NCBI GenBank assembly: GCA_029934695.1 | Contig: JAOZLU010000303.1 | Coordinates: 1 to 6,185, forward strand | Reading direction: 5' to 3' | DNA from: Desulfobacterales bacterium | GTDB lineage: Bacteria > Desulfobacterota > Desulfobacteria > Desulfobacterales > 4be13 | Length of the DNA: 6,185 bases | In this document: positions 6,003 through 6,185 of the stretch, piece after piece | How positions within the stretch are numbered: position 1 is the first letter of the stretch | Layout: each line of letters starts with the position of its first letter | The notes under the pieces: model-generated | What the model saw: the letters and a program-made list of their open reading frames with translations, nothing else | What the model was told of the DNA's origin: nothing | Databases searched by the model: none | Position numbers and translations under genes: made by a program

Positions 6003-6185
6003 AGACTGAAAGACTTTTAATAAAAACAGCCGCGTTGGTATCTTTTCTCTTGTTTATGGGCTGTAAACAGGGTAACAAAGAACAACTTCCGGTTGATTTT
6101 GTCTGGGACAGGGTGGCGTGTGAAGAGTGCCGAATGGCGCTTAGCGACCCTCATTACTCGGCTCAGGTGATAGACCCTGACGGCA
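5999..6185 (+). CDS. nosL: NosL-family putative lipoprotein, N-terminal part (3' end outside window)
   Basis: The frame opens at ATG 5999, overlapping the previous stop as ATGA, and stays open to the right edge, giving 62 visible residues. There is no strong Shine-Dalgarno sequence, so translation is probably coupled to the upstream gene. The N-terminus is a signal peptide ending FMGC, with Cys22 as the likely lipidated residue; the lipobox is somewhat atypical, with Phe at -3 and Met at -2. The mature start (VDFVWDRVACEECRMALSDP) carries CEECRM at 41-46, a CxxCxM version of the NosL motif with Arg in place of Gly, followed by the SDPHY.AQV.D segment of this subgroup. NosL is classically a copper-binding lipoprotein, so this is probably the membrane-tethered chaperone of the set. 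The fold's C-terminal half cannot be judged from this window. Confidence 0.82.
   Translation, partial: MKTERLLIKTAALVSFLLFMGCKQGNKEQLPVDFVWDRVACEECRMALSDPHYSAQVIDPDG

Overview
The window is one gene-dense, single-direction stretch (all genes on +) from a Gram-negative bacterium. It carries the accessory, copper-handling side of a nitrous-oxide-reductase (Nos) type locus. Tat and Sec signal peptides, a lipobox and many periplasmic domains show a cell with a periplasm. The protein style (CPxCGM-type NosL proteins, a Tat-exported NosL, a NosY-like permease) and the palindromic intergenic repeats fit an anaerobic Desulfobacterota-like (former deltaproteobacterial) organism with a clade II nos cluster. 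That placement is inference: no nosZ, nosD or nosF and no taxonomic marker gene lies inside the window.

Layout: 1-606 is the C-terminal part of a NosY-like ABC-2 permease, cut by the window edge. 607-763 is non-coding and holds three perfect 19-bp tandem repeats (631-687); the last copy is the 5' limb of a perfect three-way-junction palindrome (669-732). 764-1423 encodes a Tat-exported NosL-family protein with CPYCGM and a second Cys pair. 1424-1666 is non-coding and contains an 88-bp MITE-like palindrome (1473-1560) flanked by short direct repeats. From 1667 to the right edge runs a tightly packed operon: NosL-family protein (Sec signal) - small single-pass protein - FtsX/MacB-type permease - LolD/MacB-type ATPase - eight-helix membrane protein - second NosL (Sec signal) - NosL-family putative lipoprotein (cut by the right edge). 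Four of the six junctions in this run are 4-base ATGA stop/start overlaps.

How the genes may work together: NosL proteins are known periplasmic Cu(I)-binding chaperones for NosZ maturation, and NosY belongs to the NosDFY ABC system. The right-hand operon adds a second, different ABC transporter of the mechanotransmission (MacB/LolCDE/FtsX) type, bracketed by NosL paralogues. It also adds a polytopic membrane protein whose six cysteines are all predicted to sit in periplasmic loops. My working reading is a NosL-linked metal-delivery or thiol-redox module in the envelope, with four NosL-fold proteins presented by three export routes (Tat, Sec, lipoprotein). The substrate of the ABC transporter and the role of the two uncharacterised proteins cannot be read from the sequence.
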